NCBI GenBank assembly: GCA_038245725.1
Contig: JBBRSD010000003.1
Coordinates: 1-64,000, forward strand
Direction of reading: 5' to 3'
Length of the DNA: 64,000 nt
Source of the DNA: JBBRSD01 sp038245725
GTDB lineage: Bacteria > Actinomycetota > Coriobacteriia > Anaerosomatales > JAAXUF01
Shown here: piece by piece, positions 35,718-44,816 of the stretch
How positions within the stretch are numbered: position 1 is the stretch's first letter
Layout: each line of letters starts with the position of its first letter
Notes under the pieces: generated by a model
The model's database searches: none
Told to the model about the DNA's origin: nothing
The model's input: the letters and a program-made list of their open reading frames with translations, nothing else
Program-made: the position numbers and the translations under genes

Positions 35718-35860
35718 TTGCGTAGGCTGACAGTCACGCGCAACGCGGCTATGCTCGTCTCGGGAGCAGTCGCCCCGGGGAGCTTGACCGGGCGACGCCA
35801 GTGGCGTCGACCGCGGCGTGCGGTCGCCCGAGTGTCAGCCATCGAGAGGGAACGCGGTCC

Positions 35861-37621
35861 ATGACTCTTCCGGCTTCTGAAGATAGTTGCGTGAACGTGC
35901 CGATGGCGTTCCAGTCGCTGTCGCCCGACGGGCGGATCCTCGACGTCAATGCGCAGTGGGAGATCCTGACCGGTTACACGGCCGCCGAGCTGATCGACCA
36001 TGAGTTTTCCGAACTCGTTCCCGAGGATTACACGGAGCGGTTCCTCGCGAACCTCGCGGAGCTCATGCGCGCGGGGGAACTCTCCGGCGCGGACTGCTTC
36101 CTGCGCCGCAAGGACGGGGAGATCCGAAACGTGCAGATCTTCGCGCGCGTGATCGACGGCGGGAAGCGCACGTCGTGCATGCTCGTCGACGTTACTTCGT
36201 TTCGGCAGACCGAGTGCGCGCTCGGCGAGTCGGAAGAGCGTTTTCGCAGCATGTTCGAGCTCGCCCCGACACCGATTGTCATCCACGACGGCATGGCCAT
36301 CATCATGGCGAACGCGGCATGCGCTGCGTTTCTCGGCTACGACTCGGCCGAAGAGCTGGTGGGCGTCCCGGTCATCGACCTGGTGCATCCCGGCGACCGC
36401 GCTCTCGTCGCCGAGCGGGTCAAGCGCCTCATAACTGAGGACGAGGTCGCTCCCTCCACCGAGGAGAGATACCTGCGCAAAGACGGCACGGTCGCATACG
36501 GAGATGCCATCGCGTCGTCGGTCGTACTGGACGGAAGGCGAGTCGTATACGTCATCTCCATCGATCTGGCCGACAAGCTCGAGGCACAGAGGGCGCTCGA
36601 GGAGAGCGAGGAGCACTTTCGCAACCTCTTTGAGTTCTCGGCAGATGGAATCGTCGTACATGATGGATATGTCGCGCTGGTGGCGAACAGGGCCGCGCTG
36701 GACAATTTCGGGTTCCCCCCCGGTACGGACGTGGCGGGCCTTGAGGTCGCGGACTTCGTTCACGCGGATTCGCTGTCGACCGTCAGCGAACGCATGCAGG
36801 GATTGTTTGATGGCGGCACTGAGGACACGCCGGTCGAGCTGACACTGAGGCGCGCGGACGGCACCGACTGGTATGCCGAGGTCGTCAGCGCACCGTTCAT
36901 GATGGGCGGCCGCAGGGTTCTGCAGACCACGTTCCGAGACCAGACCGAGCGCAGGCGCTCCGAGGCGGAGCTGAGACGCTATCGTGAACAGCTGGAGATG
37001 CTGCTTGCGGCGCGAACCGAGAGCCTGCAACGGACCAAGCAGGAACTCGATGCGGTGTCGATCGTGATCAGCCGAACTGTTGAGATGCGCGACCCCTACA
37101 CGGCGGGTCACCAGTTCAGGGTGACGGCACTTTCCACCGCTATCGCACGACGCCTCGGGATGAGCGACCTCGAAGTCGAGGAGCTGGAGATCGCGGCACG
37201 CTTGCACGATGTGGGCAAGGTCAGCGTGCCCACCGAGCTGCTCAGCAAGCCCGCTCGCTTCACGCCTGTCGAGTACGCGCTCGTCAAGAGCCATGCCGAC
37301 GCGGGCTTTGAGATCATCTCGTCGGCCGGATTCCAGGGTGACATCGCAGAGATCATCCGTCAGCATCACGAGCGCCTCGATGGCTCCGGATACCCGCGAG
37401 GCTTGGCCGGAGACCAGCTGCTGTACGCCGCGAAGGTGCTGATGGTCGCCGACGTCGTAGAGGCGATGAGTTCGCACCGCCCCTATCGCCCGTCGCTCGG
37501 GCAGGATGCGGCCATCGCCGAGATCGTCTCAGGCCGAGGCGTTCTCTTCGACTCGGAGGTCGTCGACGCATGTGTTGCGCTCTTCGAGGAGGGCTTCGAG
37601 TTCGAAGAAGTCACGTCCTAA
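35861..37621 (+). CDS. PAS-PAS-PAS HD-GYP phosphodiesterase
   Basis: A 586-residue cytoplasmic signalling protein. Three PAS domains lie at about residues 12-120, 140-255 and 265-375 (NAQWEILTGYTAAELIDHEFSELVP, NAACAAFLGYDSAEELVGVPVIDLVHPGD and NRAALDNFGFPPGTD), followed by a coiled coil and an HD-GYP domain. The catalytic motifs are intact: RLHDVGKVSVP and QHHERLDGSGYPRGL. It should hydrolyse c-di-GMP. No membrane segments. ATG 35861 is preceded by GAGAGGGAACG. It stands between the cupredoxin and porB genes; that placement is unusual. Confidence 0.92.
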   Translation: MTLPASEDSCVNVPMAFQSLSPDGRILDVNAQWEILTGYTAAELIDHEFSELVPEDYTERFLANLAELMRAGELSGADCFLRRKDGEIRNVQIFARVIDGGKRTSCMLVDVTSFRQTECALGESEERFRSMFELAPTPIVIHDGMAIIMANAACAAFLGYDSAEELVGVPVIDLVHPGDRALVAERVKRLITEDEVAPSTEERYLRKDGTVAYGDAIASSVVLDGRRVVYVISIDLADKLEAQRALEESEEHFRNLFEFSADGIVVHDGYVALVANRAALDNFGFPPGTDVAGLEVADFVHADSLSTVSERMQGLFDGGTEDTPVELTLRRADGTDWYAEVVSAPFMMGGRRVLQTTFRDQTERRRSEAELRRYREQLEMLLAARTESLQRTKQELDAVSIVISRTVEMRDPYTAGHQFRVTALSTAIARRLGMSDLEVEELEIAARLHDVGKVSVPTELLSKPARFTPVEYALVKSHADAGFEIISSAGFQGDIAEIIRQHHERLDGSGYPRGLAGDQLLYAAKVLMVADVVEAMSSHRPYRPSLGQDAAIAEIVSGRGVLFDSEVVDACVALFEEGFEFEEVTS

Positions 37622-37688
37622 CGGCCCGATATGTCAGGCATGGAGCGCCGCGTCGGGGGTCCATGCCACATTCGTTCGGAGGCTTGAG

Positions 37689-38597
37689 ATGACCACCGTC
37701 ACGAATCTGCCAGATGCGAGCTACGTGCTGCCCGGCAACCGCGCCTGCGCGGGATGCGGCATCGGCATCGGGCTGCGCGCCATCACCGCCGCGCTTGACG
37801 GCCAGATGGTGATGGCGGTACCCGCGAGCTGCCTCACCGTCCTCGGCGGCATGTATCCGACGAGCTCTGTGCAGGTACCGTGGGTCAACGTGGCCTTCCC
37901 ATCGACCGCAGCAGCCGCAGCCGGGCTGGCAGCGGGCCTGCGTGCGACAGGCAAGGCCGATCAGATGACAGTGCTCGCCATGGCTGGCGACGGCGGAACC
38001 GCCGACATCGGTATCCAGGCGCTCTCCGGTGCCGCTGAACGCAACGACGACTTCATCTACGTCTGCTACGACAACGAGGCGTACATGAACACCGGCACGC
38101 AGCGTTCCGGTCTGACTCCCAGCGGCGCTCGCACCACGACGACATGGGCCGGCAAGCGCGAGAACCCGAAGGACATGCCGCGCATCATGGAGGCACATGG
38201 CATCCCATATGTCGCGTCGACCTCGGCGGCCTTCCCCGATGACGTCTTCGACAAGGTCGCCAAGGCGCGCGCGATCCACGGCCTGCGCTACATCCACATG
38301 AACACGCCCTGCCCGAGCGGCTGGTCGTTCGACCCGAAGGACAGCGTGGCCCTCGGCAAGATGGCGGTGGACGCCGGCATCGTCGCTCTCTACGAGGTAG
38401 TGGACGGCGCTTTCCGGCTGACCGGCCACAGCAAGTCGCTCGCGAAGTCGGGCTTGCGCGCAACGGTCGCCGACTACGTCGCCACGCAAGGCCGCTTCCG
38501 CTCCATGACCGCGGAGAACATCGCCGACGTCCAGGCATGGGTGGATGCGCGGTGGGCCGGCTACGTCGCGCGCGACTCGGGGAGCTGCGCGAGCTAG
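37689..38597 (+). CDS. porB: 2-oxoacid:ferredoxin oxidoreductase beta subunit
   Basis: The 302-residue thiamine-pyrophosphate subunit. CAGCGIGIGLR is the N-terminal cluster-linked Cys motif, MAGDGGTADIGIQALSGAAERNDDFIYVCYDNEAYMNTGTQRSG carries the TPP GDG...N motif, and MNTPCPSGWSF supplies a further Cys. Its partners gamma, delta and alpha are 2.7 kb upstream. Start ATG 37689 follows GGAGGCTTGAG. It is needed for activity, so the four genes must be expressed together despite the interruption. Confidence 0.93.
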   Translation: MTTVTNLPDASYVLPGNRACAGCGIGIGLRAITAALDGQMVMAVPASCLTVLGGMYPTSSVQVPWVNVAFPSTAAAAAGLAAGLRATGKADQMTVLAMAGDGGTADIGIQALSGAAERNDDFIYVCYDNEAYMNTGTQRSGLTPSGARTTTTWAGKRENPKDMPRIMEAHGIPYVASTSAAFPDDVFDKVAKARAIHGLRYIHMNTPCPSGWSFDPKDSVALGKMAVDAGIVALYEVVDGAFRLTGHSKSLAKSGLRATVADYVATQGRFRSMTAENIADVQAWVDARWAGYVARDSGSCAS

Positions 38598-38971
38598 CGA
38601 CTCACGTCTTCTCCACATGTCATACATCTGATGTCCACCCACGGTGCGTTACGAATTCACACGCAGGAGGCATCATTCTAATTGCGAGGATGGAACTTGG
38701 CAGAACCGGAATCGCACCACCTGGGAATCGGAACGCTTGGCAGGGCGCGAAGGACTCCAGGAAACGTTTCAAACAGAACACGCCTCCCTCCCCGTGTTCA
38801 GGAAACGAACAGCTTCTTCATGACAGAGAGGCCCGCCGAATGTGGCGGGTCTTTCTGTGTCTCCAGAGGTCAGTTACGCTTCAGGAAAGCGTTGGCGTCA
38901 GGAGTGGCTCGTCATCGAGCGCGATCGCAACCGAGATCGTCGCCGGTGGAACGCAAGGGGAGGCTGCGCAC
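38598..38971. other. 374-base intergenic region with a 15-bp terminator hairpin
   Basis: The strongest structure is at 38823-38858: a fully paired 15-bp stem with loop GAATGT and CTTTCTG in its right arm, which probably ends porB transcription. Upstream, the octamer CTTGGCAG occurs twice (starting near 38696 and 38742) and GGAATCG twice between them, so part of this stretch may fold. I matched it to no riboswitch I know. The frame is open through it, but a terminator inside the frame argues against coding. Confidence 0.5.
38823..38858 (+). terminator. Terminator after porB
   Basis: Bases 38823-38837 pair with 38844-38858, fifteen consecutive pairs including two G-U, with loop GAATGT. Confidence 0.75.
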
Positions 38972-40531
38972 GTGTGGAAGAAGCGTCCGAAGGCGATTCG
39001 GGAGCCATCGACAGAGCCCGCCGAGCAGACCGCGCCCGAAGCCGCGCCCGAAGCGGCCCCACCGGTGCCGCCCGCGGAGCCAGTGCCGCCCGCGCTCGAC
39101 TCGATCGTGCTCCCTGAGCCAGGCCTCGCCGAGAAGTCCGCAGCGGCGTGGAAGATGCAGACTCCGACCGTCTCGGCGGGTTCGCACGTTGTCATGATCG
39201 TCTCCCGCGGGCCGTCTCCACTGCCGCCTTCGGTGTCTGTCGGCATGCCCGGTGTCTCTGGGGAGAAGCAAGGCGACGCGCTGCTGCAGCTCCAGGAGAT
39301 CGGGCTGTCGGTCGAGGTACTCCACGACCATCACCCTCGGATGCCTCGCGGCTACGTGGTGGGGCAGTACCCACTGCCGGGTGGGAGTGTCCAGCACGGA
39401 GCCGATGCCGTCCTCGTGGTGTCGAGCGGCCGGGCGCAGCTCCCCGCGGCGGCCGTGCCGCTCCTCGAGATCGTGGGACTTTCGCACACGATGGCAGCGG
39501 ATGCGCTCATCGCCGGCGGACTCGTGCCGCGCACCGTCTACGATCATGATCCCGTAGTATCGCCGGGGCTCGTCCTCGCGCAGATTCCAAGCGAAGAGTC
39601 TCTCGGCGTGCGGCTTCGCCGCCGAAGCGGCAGTGTATGGATCTTCGCGGTCATCGCACTCGTTGTAGTCGCCGTGGCGGCCGGTGCCGTTTGGTTCCTC
39701 AACCGCCCGATGTCGATTCCCAATGTCACCGGCCTGACACAGGCGCAAGCGCAGCAGTCGGTGATGCTTGCGGGCTTCTCGGTAGGAAGCGTCAGTGCAA
39801 GTCAGACGCTCGACGCGGCCGCTGTCGGCACCGTCGTGGGGCAGTGGCCGGCGCCAGGTGGAACGGCAGCACACGGCAGCTCGATCAACCTGGTGGTCTC
39901 GGGGGGACAGCTCCTCGTCCCGGTGCCGAACGTGACCGCGCAGCAAAGCACCGCCGCTGAAAGCGCCCTTCAGGGCGCCGGGTTCGTTCCGGCGATCAGC
40001 CGAACGTTCAGCTCGACGGTCGCCTCTGGAGTGGTGATCTCGCAGGCGCCGGCGTCGGGACAGCGGATCCCGCCCGGTACCAAGGTTGGGATCACGGTGT
40101 CGATGGGGCAGCAGTCGGTGCCGGTGCCGGGCGTGACCGGCCAGCCTACTAACACGGCGGTGACTACGATCAGGGGCGCGGGTCTCGCCGCTGCGAGTTC
40201 GAGCGTCTACGACACGACGACCCCCGCCGGCCAGGTCATCAACCAGTGGCCGGCTGCCGGCACCACGGTTGCGCCCGGCGTGGTCGTGGGACTTCTCATA
40301 TCGCGAGGCGTGGCACCAACCGGCACGCCCACGGCGGCCGTCCCCACTGTCGTGGGCCAGTCGACCGTGAAAGCCACGTCAGCGCTGAGCGCGGTCAAGC
40401 TGAAGACGCTGCTGGTTCAGCGCTATGGCACCGGGCGTCCGAAGGGTGAGGTGGTCGCACAGCTGCCCAGCGCCAACACGATCCTGTCTCGGAAGTCAAA
40501 GGTCATGCTGTTCGTTTCGAACGGCAGGTAG
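38972..40531 (+). CDS. PASTA-repeat membrane protein
   Basis: A 519-residue single-pass protein. A proline/alanine-rich start leads to degenerate PASTA-like units (GDALLQLQEIGLSVEVLHDHHPRMPRGYVVGQYPLPGGSV and a following MAADALIAGGLVPRTVYDHDPVVSPGLVLAQIP). A membrane helix (about 221-243: VWIFAVIALVVVAVAAGAVWFL, preceded by RLRRR) is followed by four clear PASTA repeats beginning IPNVTGLTQAQAQQSVMLAGF. PASTA repeats bind muropeptides. There is no kinase domain. GTG 38972 follows AAGGGGAGG by eight bases; the longer open frame upstream crosses the terminator and is not used. Confidence 0.85.
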   Translation: MWKKRPKAIREPSTEPAEQTAPEAAPEAAPPVPPAEPVPPALDSIVLPEPGLAEKSAAAWKMQTPTVSAGSHVVMIVSRGPSPLPPSVSVGMPGVSGEKQGDALLQLQEIGLSVEVLHDHHPRMPRGYVVGQYPLPGGSVQHGADAVLVVSSGRAQLPAAAVPLLEIVGLSHTMAADALIAGGLVPRTVYDHDPVVSPGLVLAQIPSEESLGVRLRRRSGSVWIFAVIALVVVAVAAGAVWFLNRPMSIPNVTGLTQAQAQQSVMLAGFSVGSVSASQTLDAAAVGTVVGQWPAPGGTAAHGSSINLVVSGGQLLVPVPNVTAQQSTAAESALQGAGFVPAISRTFSSTVASGVVISQAPASGQRIPPGTKVGITVSMGQQSVPVPGVTGQPTNTAVTTIRGAGLAAASSSVYDTTTPAGQVINQWPAAGTTVAPGVVVGLLISRGVAPTGTPTAAVPTVVGQSTVKATSALSAVKLKTLLVQRYGTGRPKGEVVAQLPSANTILSRKSKVMLFVSNGR

Positions 40532-40563
40532 CAGGCTTCTCGGCGGTTTGCGAAGCCGGGCGG

Positions 40564-43452
40564 CTACGGCGCGCCGACGATTCCCTTCACCGTGTTGACC
40601 GCGGCATCCGAGACCGTCGAGTTGCTGCCGATCACGCGCGTCGAGACCGCGATCTCGCTGTGCGCCGAGTAGTAGCTCCTGGCCTCGGTCGCGAGCGAGT
40701 ACGGCGTCACGATGACGAGCCAGCCGAGTCGTGCGGCATCCGAACCCAGCCCGAGGCCGTTCGCCCAGGCGGAGCTGCTCGCGAGGTCGATCCGTTCGCC
40801 ACCGTTCGAGAAGTCCGCAGGGTAGTGGCTTGTCGCCCAGTTCGCGAGCGCGGGCGCGACGCCGAGTGGCGTGGTGGCGCCGATCCGGGTGGCCGAGGGA
40901 AGCTGGTTTTTGGCCGCGTCCGAGACGCTCAAAGTGTTGCCGACGACGAGCGTGCTGGTGACGTGCGCTGCGGTCAGGGCGCTACGCGCTGAGAGCGGGA
41001 CGCTGGCCGCTGCTCTACACGAGCGCGGCCATCCCTTGCGAGCGGCCACGGCGCTCGCCGGAAGGGCGTCGGTATAGGTGAAGCCTGTGATGACGGCACG
41101 CGCACCGCGCGGGGTCCCGCCGGCCCGCGTCGCGACCGAGCGGGCGATGGCCGCGGCGATCGCGTAGTGGTCGGAGCCGGAGATGCGGCTTACAGAGTAG
41201 TGGCGCGCAACGAGCGAGGCACGCACGGAGTCCGCAAGGAAGCCCGTGCCGCCGATGAGAATGATCTTCTTGGCTTTCAGCCGCGAGAGTTCGGTTAGCG
41301 TCTCGGCAGGCACCGACGTCTTGCCGCTGAGAAGGACCGGTCCGGCGACCTGATGTGCAAGAGGGGCCGCGGCGAGCGCGTCAGGCCACGAGGCACCGCT
41401 CGCGATGACGACGTTGCCAGCGCTCGGGAAGGTGTTTCGGCTCACGGATGCCGCATAGCCGTACCGGTTGGCGCCGGTGAAGCGCGACACCGTCGGCGAC
41501 GGCCGAACGATGAACGTGAGAGGCTTCGGCGCGCTCGCGACGCTGGCGTTGTCGGTCACGGTGAGCGTCGCGGCGTGCGACCCCTTCGATAGGCCGGCGG
41601 TGCTCCACGACGTACCCGAAGCGCTCCGAAGCTGACCGTCGACGATCAGTTGGTAGGTGTGGGGAAGGCCCGCCTCGGTGTCGCTCCAGCGCAGGTTGCC
41701 GCGGTAGTAGCGCAGCGAGGTGACCAGCGGGATCGAGACCGAAGGAGAGACGGTTGCGGAGGCGACTTCGGTGCCGTCGGCCCAGTTGCGAGAGCTTCTC
41801 GGCGTGACGGTGACGACATGCGCCCCGGTGGTGGTGTCAGAGGGCAAGGTGTAGCTGGTTGCAGTAAGGCCGCCGGTCACAGTGGTGCTGTCGACGGCGA
41901 CGTCGTAGGTCACCTTGTAGCCGGCGACCGCTGTCCACGACAGTTGCACGGCGCGAACGTTGGACTGCGAAACGACGGTGATCGCCGGTTTCGAGAGCAG
42001 AGGGTAGGTGCTGCGTAGGCTGGCGTACGCTTGCGCCATGTTGAGGTTGCCATGGCCGAAGGTGTTGTCACGACCAACGGCGCCGAGGTCGGTGGCGCTG
42101 TTCTCGACCAGAGCCACGATGTCAGCGTTTGAAAGCGACGGCGCGAGACGCCAGAGCCAAGCGATGCTCCCCGATACGATGGGAGTGGCCATGCTCGTGC
42201 CATCCCACCACATGTAACCAGCGGTGCCGTCGCCCTGAGTGGGGCTGATGTAGTCGGGCTTCGTCAGACCCCACACGAACTCGCCCGGTGCGGAGATGTC
42301 GAGATTGGTGCCGTAGTTCGAGAAGTCAGAGCGAATCGGCGACGTGCCGTTGGGCCCCAAGCCCAGAGCTCCCACGGCAACGACGTTAGTCATCGCCGCC
42401 GGATACGACACGGTGCCCACACTGTCGTTCCCGCTGGCGGCGACGATGACACTGCCCTTGTTCCAGGCGTAATTGACGGCGTCCTGAAGCAGCTGGTTGT
42501 ACGGCCCGCCGGCGATGCTCATGCTGATCACCTTGCAGCCGTCGTCAGCGGCCTGCCTGATGTTCTTGATGAGGACGCTGTCGGCAATCCCGTCGCCGCC
42601 GAAGTACACCTTGTACACCGCGACCTGGGTATCTCGCGCCGTCCCGAGAGTTCCGACGCCATTGGCAACCGTCGCGCCGATCTCGCCTGCGACGCACGTG
42701 CCGTGGGACACCTCGGCGGTCTCATCGTCGATCGTGCCGGTCCCCACTGCGGACGGATCGACTGGTGTTGCGTCCGCGCTTCCTCGGACGATGTTGGCCC
42801 CGACGTCGGGGTGATCCGCGTAGAAGCCGGTATCGAGTACCGCGACCTTGATCGCAGTACCGCTCGCGCGCAAGGGGTACTTGCCTAGGATGTTCGAGCC
42901 GGTGTACGCCTGCTGCCACGAACTCACTGCGTTGATGTTGCGGATCCACCACGACTTGCCGTTGGGATACTGCTCGTACCAGGCGAGGCCGTTCGGATAC
43001 CCCCATGTGTACGTGTCGAGATACGCGGGGTCGTTGGGCGCGGTGTAGCTCGGTGGCACGTAACCGGCAAGGGGTCGCACATAGTCCGGCACGACGTTGG
43101 CGATCAGGCCGGTGCGCGTGAGCGCGGCGGCAAAACCGCTCGCGTCGGTGCTTGGAGGAATGCGCCAGGCGAGCACGCCGTCGCTCACGACCGAGACAGC
43201 GCCGGCCGAGGTGTTCGCGCTTTCGAAGACGCGCGCGAGCTTCCTGGCGGTCTTGCCGCCCTTGAAGGTGACGAGCAGGTGGTTGCCGGCGACGCGGTAG
43301 TGGCCGTGCGAGGGGCGCGCGACGCGCGGCGACAGCGTGGGAGAGGTCGCGCCATGGCGCACGTGTAGCCGTGAGGGCGCTGCGTAAGCGACGAGCGAGG
43401 TCGCGGCGCAAATGGCGACGGCGATGGCGATCGTGGGGCGAAGCAGCTTCAT
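40564..43452 (-). CDS. Secreted subtilisin-like S8 protease with cell-wall-binding repeats
   Basis: A 962-residue exported protease. Signal peptide MKLLRPTIAIAVAICAATSLVAYA, an N-terminal propeptide region, then the S8 domain with triad D207 (VAVLDTGF), H250 (EVSHGTCVAG), S420 (WDGTSMATPIVSG) and oxyanion N342. A fibronectin-like pair of beta regions lies around 500-640. The C-terminal ~300 residues are cell-wall-binding repeat 2 (CWB2) units, starting RFTGANRYGYAASVSRNTFPSAGNVVIASG. Within the second unit, residues around KGWPRSCRAAASVPLS depart from the expected pattern. A surface-anchored protease is likely. Confidence 0.92.
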   Translation of the reverse strand: MKLLRPTIAIAVAICAATSLVAYAAPSRLHVRHGATSPTLSPRVARPSHGHYRVAGNHLLVTFKGGKTARKLARVFESANTSAGAVSVVSDGVLAWRIPPSTDASGFAAALTRTGLIANVVPDYVRPLAGYVPPSYTAPNDPAYLDTYTWGYPNGLAWYEQYPNGKSWWIRNINAVSSWQQAYTGSNILGKYPLRASGTAIKVAVLDTGFYADHPDVGANIVRGSADATPVDPSAVGTGTIDDETAEVSHGTCVAGEIGATVANGVGTLGTARDTQVAVYKVYFGGDGIADSVLIKNIRQAADDGCKVISMSIAGGPYNQLLQDAVNYAWNKGSVIVAASGNDSVGTVSYPAAMTNVVAVGALGLGPNGTSPIRSDFSNYGTNLDISAPGEFVWGLTKPDYISPTQGDGTAGYMWWDGTSMATPIVSGSIAWLWRLAPSLSNADIVALVENSATDLGAVGRDNTFGHGNLNMAQAYASLRSTYPLLSKPAITVVSQSNVRAVQLSWTAVAGYKVTYDVAVDSTTVTGGLTATSYTLPSDTTTGAHVVTVTPRSSRNWADGTEVASATVSPSVSIPLVTSLRYYRGNLRWSDTEAGLPHTYQLIVDGQLRSASGTSWSTAGLSKGSHAATLTVTDNASVASAPKPLTFIVRPSPTVSRFTGANRYGYAASVSRNTFPSAGNVVIASGASWPDALAAAPLAHQVAGPVLLSGKTSVPAETLTELSRLKAKKIILIGGTGFLADSVRASLVARHYSVSRISGSDHYAIAAAIARSVATRAGGTPRGARAVITGFTYTDALPASAVAARKGWPRSCRAAASVPLSARSALTAAHVTSTLVVGNTLSVSDAAKNQLPSATRIGATTPLGVAPALANWATSHYPADFSNGGERIDLASSSAWANGLGLGSDAARLGWLVIVTPYSLATEARSYYSAHSEIAVSTRVIGSNSTVSDAAVNTVKGIVGAP

Positions 43453-43633
43453 TGGCAGACCTCTGGCCGGGGACGAATCTAGCCTAGCGCCTCTCGACGC
43501 ACTGCGGGTGCGCCTGACGATGCATTTTCCATGAGCGCATTCCGTGCCGAATAGTACCGCGGACTCGGCGAGGGGCGTCTGGCCACCTTGACCGGCCGGA
43601 CATCTCGCGGGTAGTATCTCCAAGCGCAAGCGA

Positions 43634-43709
43634 GGCCAGGTAGCTCAGTCGGTAGAGCAGCGGATTGAAAATCCGCGTGTCGGCGGTTCAAGTCCGTCTC
43701 TGGCCACCA
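43634..43709 (+). tRNA. tRNA-Phe (GAA)
   Basis: A full cloverleaf with encoded CCA. The acceptor stem is GGCCAGG/TCTGGCC with one G-U pair, discriminator A, anticodon loop TTGAAAA giving GAA, and T arm GGTTCAAGTCC. It precedes a strong hairpin. Confidence 0.97.
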
Positions 43710-43720
43710 CAGAACATGCT

Positions 43721-43747
43721 GAAGAGCCGCCCATCGGGCGGCTCTTC
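43721..43747. terminator. Bidirectional terminator between tRNA-Phe and the amicyanin-like gene
   Basis: GAAGAGCCGCCC and GGGCGGCTCTTC are perfect 12-bp inverted copies with loop ATC, between convergent transcripts. Confidence 0.8.
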
Positions 43748-43790
43748 GTGTTGAGCGTATGAGATGCGGCGGCTGCCGTGAGGAGGTCTA

Positions 43791-44177
43791 CTACTGCACC
43801 GTGATCTGACCGACCATCGCCGGATGGATGGTGCACTTGAACGGGAACGGCCCGGCTGCTGTCGCCTTCCAGGTCACCGAGGCGCCCGGTTCCTGCTGCC
43901 CCAAGTCCTGCCCGTTGACGTCGACTCGGTGGGGAACGCTGTCCTTGTTTGCGAACGTGATCGTGTCGCCCACCTTCGCCGTTACCGCCGAGGGAGTGAA
44001 CTCGAAGTTCTGCTCGACGACGGTGACAGCTCCCGCTGCGCCCGATGCGCTGCCGCCTGAGCTGCCCGTGCCGCCAGTGGTGCTCGCGGCCGGCGCTTTC
44101 GAGCCGCAGCCGGCAAGCGCTACCGCGAGCAGGACCGCAACCGCCACGCCGGTCATCAACAGGATCCTCGACTTCAT
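43791..44177 (-). CDS. Amicyanin/plastocyanin-like copper lipoprotein
   Basis: A 128-residue lipoprotein. Lipobox LAVALAGC follows a signal peptide starting MKSRILLMTG. The Ser/Gly-rich spacer leads to a blue-copper domain with the four type-1 ligands: His in DSVPHRVDV, and Cys, His and Met in FKCTIHPAMVG, spaced as in amicyanin. It should be a small extracytoplasmic electron carrier. ATG 44177 follows GGAGGCGACC. Whether it links to the second cupredoxin at 35100 is unknown. Confidence 0.9.
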   Translation of the reverse strand: MKSRILLMTGVAVAVLLAVALAGCGSKAPAASTTGGTGSSGGSASGAAGAVTVVEQNFEFTPSAVTAKVGDTITFANKDSVPHRVDVNGQDLGQQEPGASVTWKATAAGPFPFKCTIHPAMVGQITVQ

Positions 44178-44386
44178 ACTTGGTCGCCTCCGTGATTCAT
44201 GTTTGTCCGTGTGTTCTATGTCTACCCCGACGGCAACCTTGCGACGCGCCCGTGAGGCCCGTCCCGGTTCGATGACGTTCATGTCGGAACGCATCGAGGC
44301 TGCGCGTGCGGCGTGATTCACAGGTATGCTGTGACGCGGGGTCACGCGGCGGTTGTCGGGACGCTGAACACAGATCGGTCGAAGCC

Positions 44387-44815
44387 ATGCGCGGTCGGTT
44401 CGCGAATCAGAGAGAGATAGTCGCCTACCTCGTCTTCGGCGTGCTGACCACGGGCGTCAACATCGTTACGTACGCCATGTTCACGAGGGTGCTTCACGTG
44501 TCCTACCTTTGGAGCAACGTGATCGCCTGGATCGTTTCTGTCGCCTTCGCTTTCGTCACCAACAAGCTGTGGGTTTTCCGAAGCCGTTCGGTTGAGTCCA
44601 GCGTGGTCGTCTACGAGGCAACCACGTTCGTATCGGCAAGGCTGGCGAGCGGCGGGATCGATATGGTGCTCATGTACGCACTTGTCGGCCTCGCTCACGC
44701 GCCGGACCTGTGGGCCAAAGTATTCGTGAATGTCGTAGTCGTGGTCGTCAACTACGTCTTCAGCAGAGTGGTCGTGTTTCGCAACCGGACATCGTCTGAG
44801 GCACCGGAGGGCTGA
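44387..44815 (+). CDS. GtrA-family membrane protein
   Basis: A 142-residue protein with four predicted membrane helices: EIVAYLVFGVLTTGVNIVTYAMF, VIAWIVSVAFAFVTNKLWVFRSRS (the GtrA signature), FVSARLASGGIDMVLMYALVG and FVNVVVVVVNYVFSRVVVF. GtrA-like proteins are thought to help move lipid-linked sugars across the membrane. The downstream glycosyltransferase begins one base after its stop, a tight coupling. Confidence 0.88.
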   Translation: MRGRFANQREIVAYLVFGVLTTGVNIVTYAMFTRVLHVSYLWSNVIAWIVSVAFAFVTNKLWVFRSRSVESSVVVYEATTFVSARLASGGIDMVLMYALVGLAHAPDLWAKVFVNVVVVVVNYVFSRVVVFRNRTSSEAPEG

Positions 44816-44816
44816 G

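Noticed and set aside
40534..40557. Six-bp hairpin GGCTTC/GAAGCC between the PASTA and S8 genes
   Set aside because: Too short and without a U-tract for a confident terminator.
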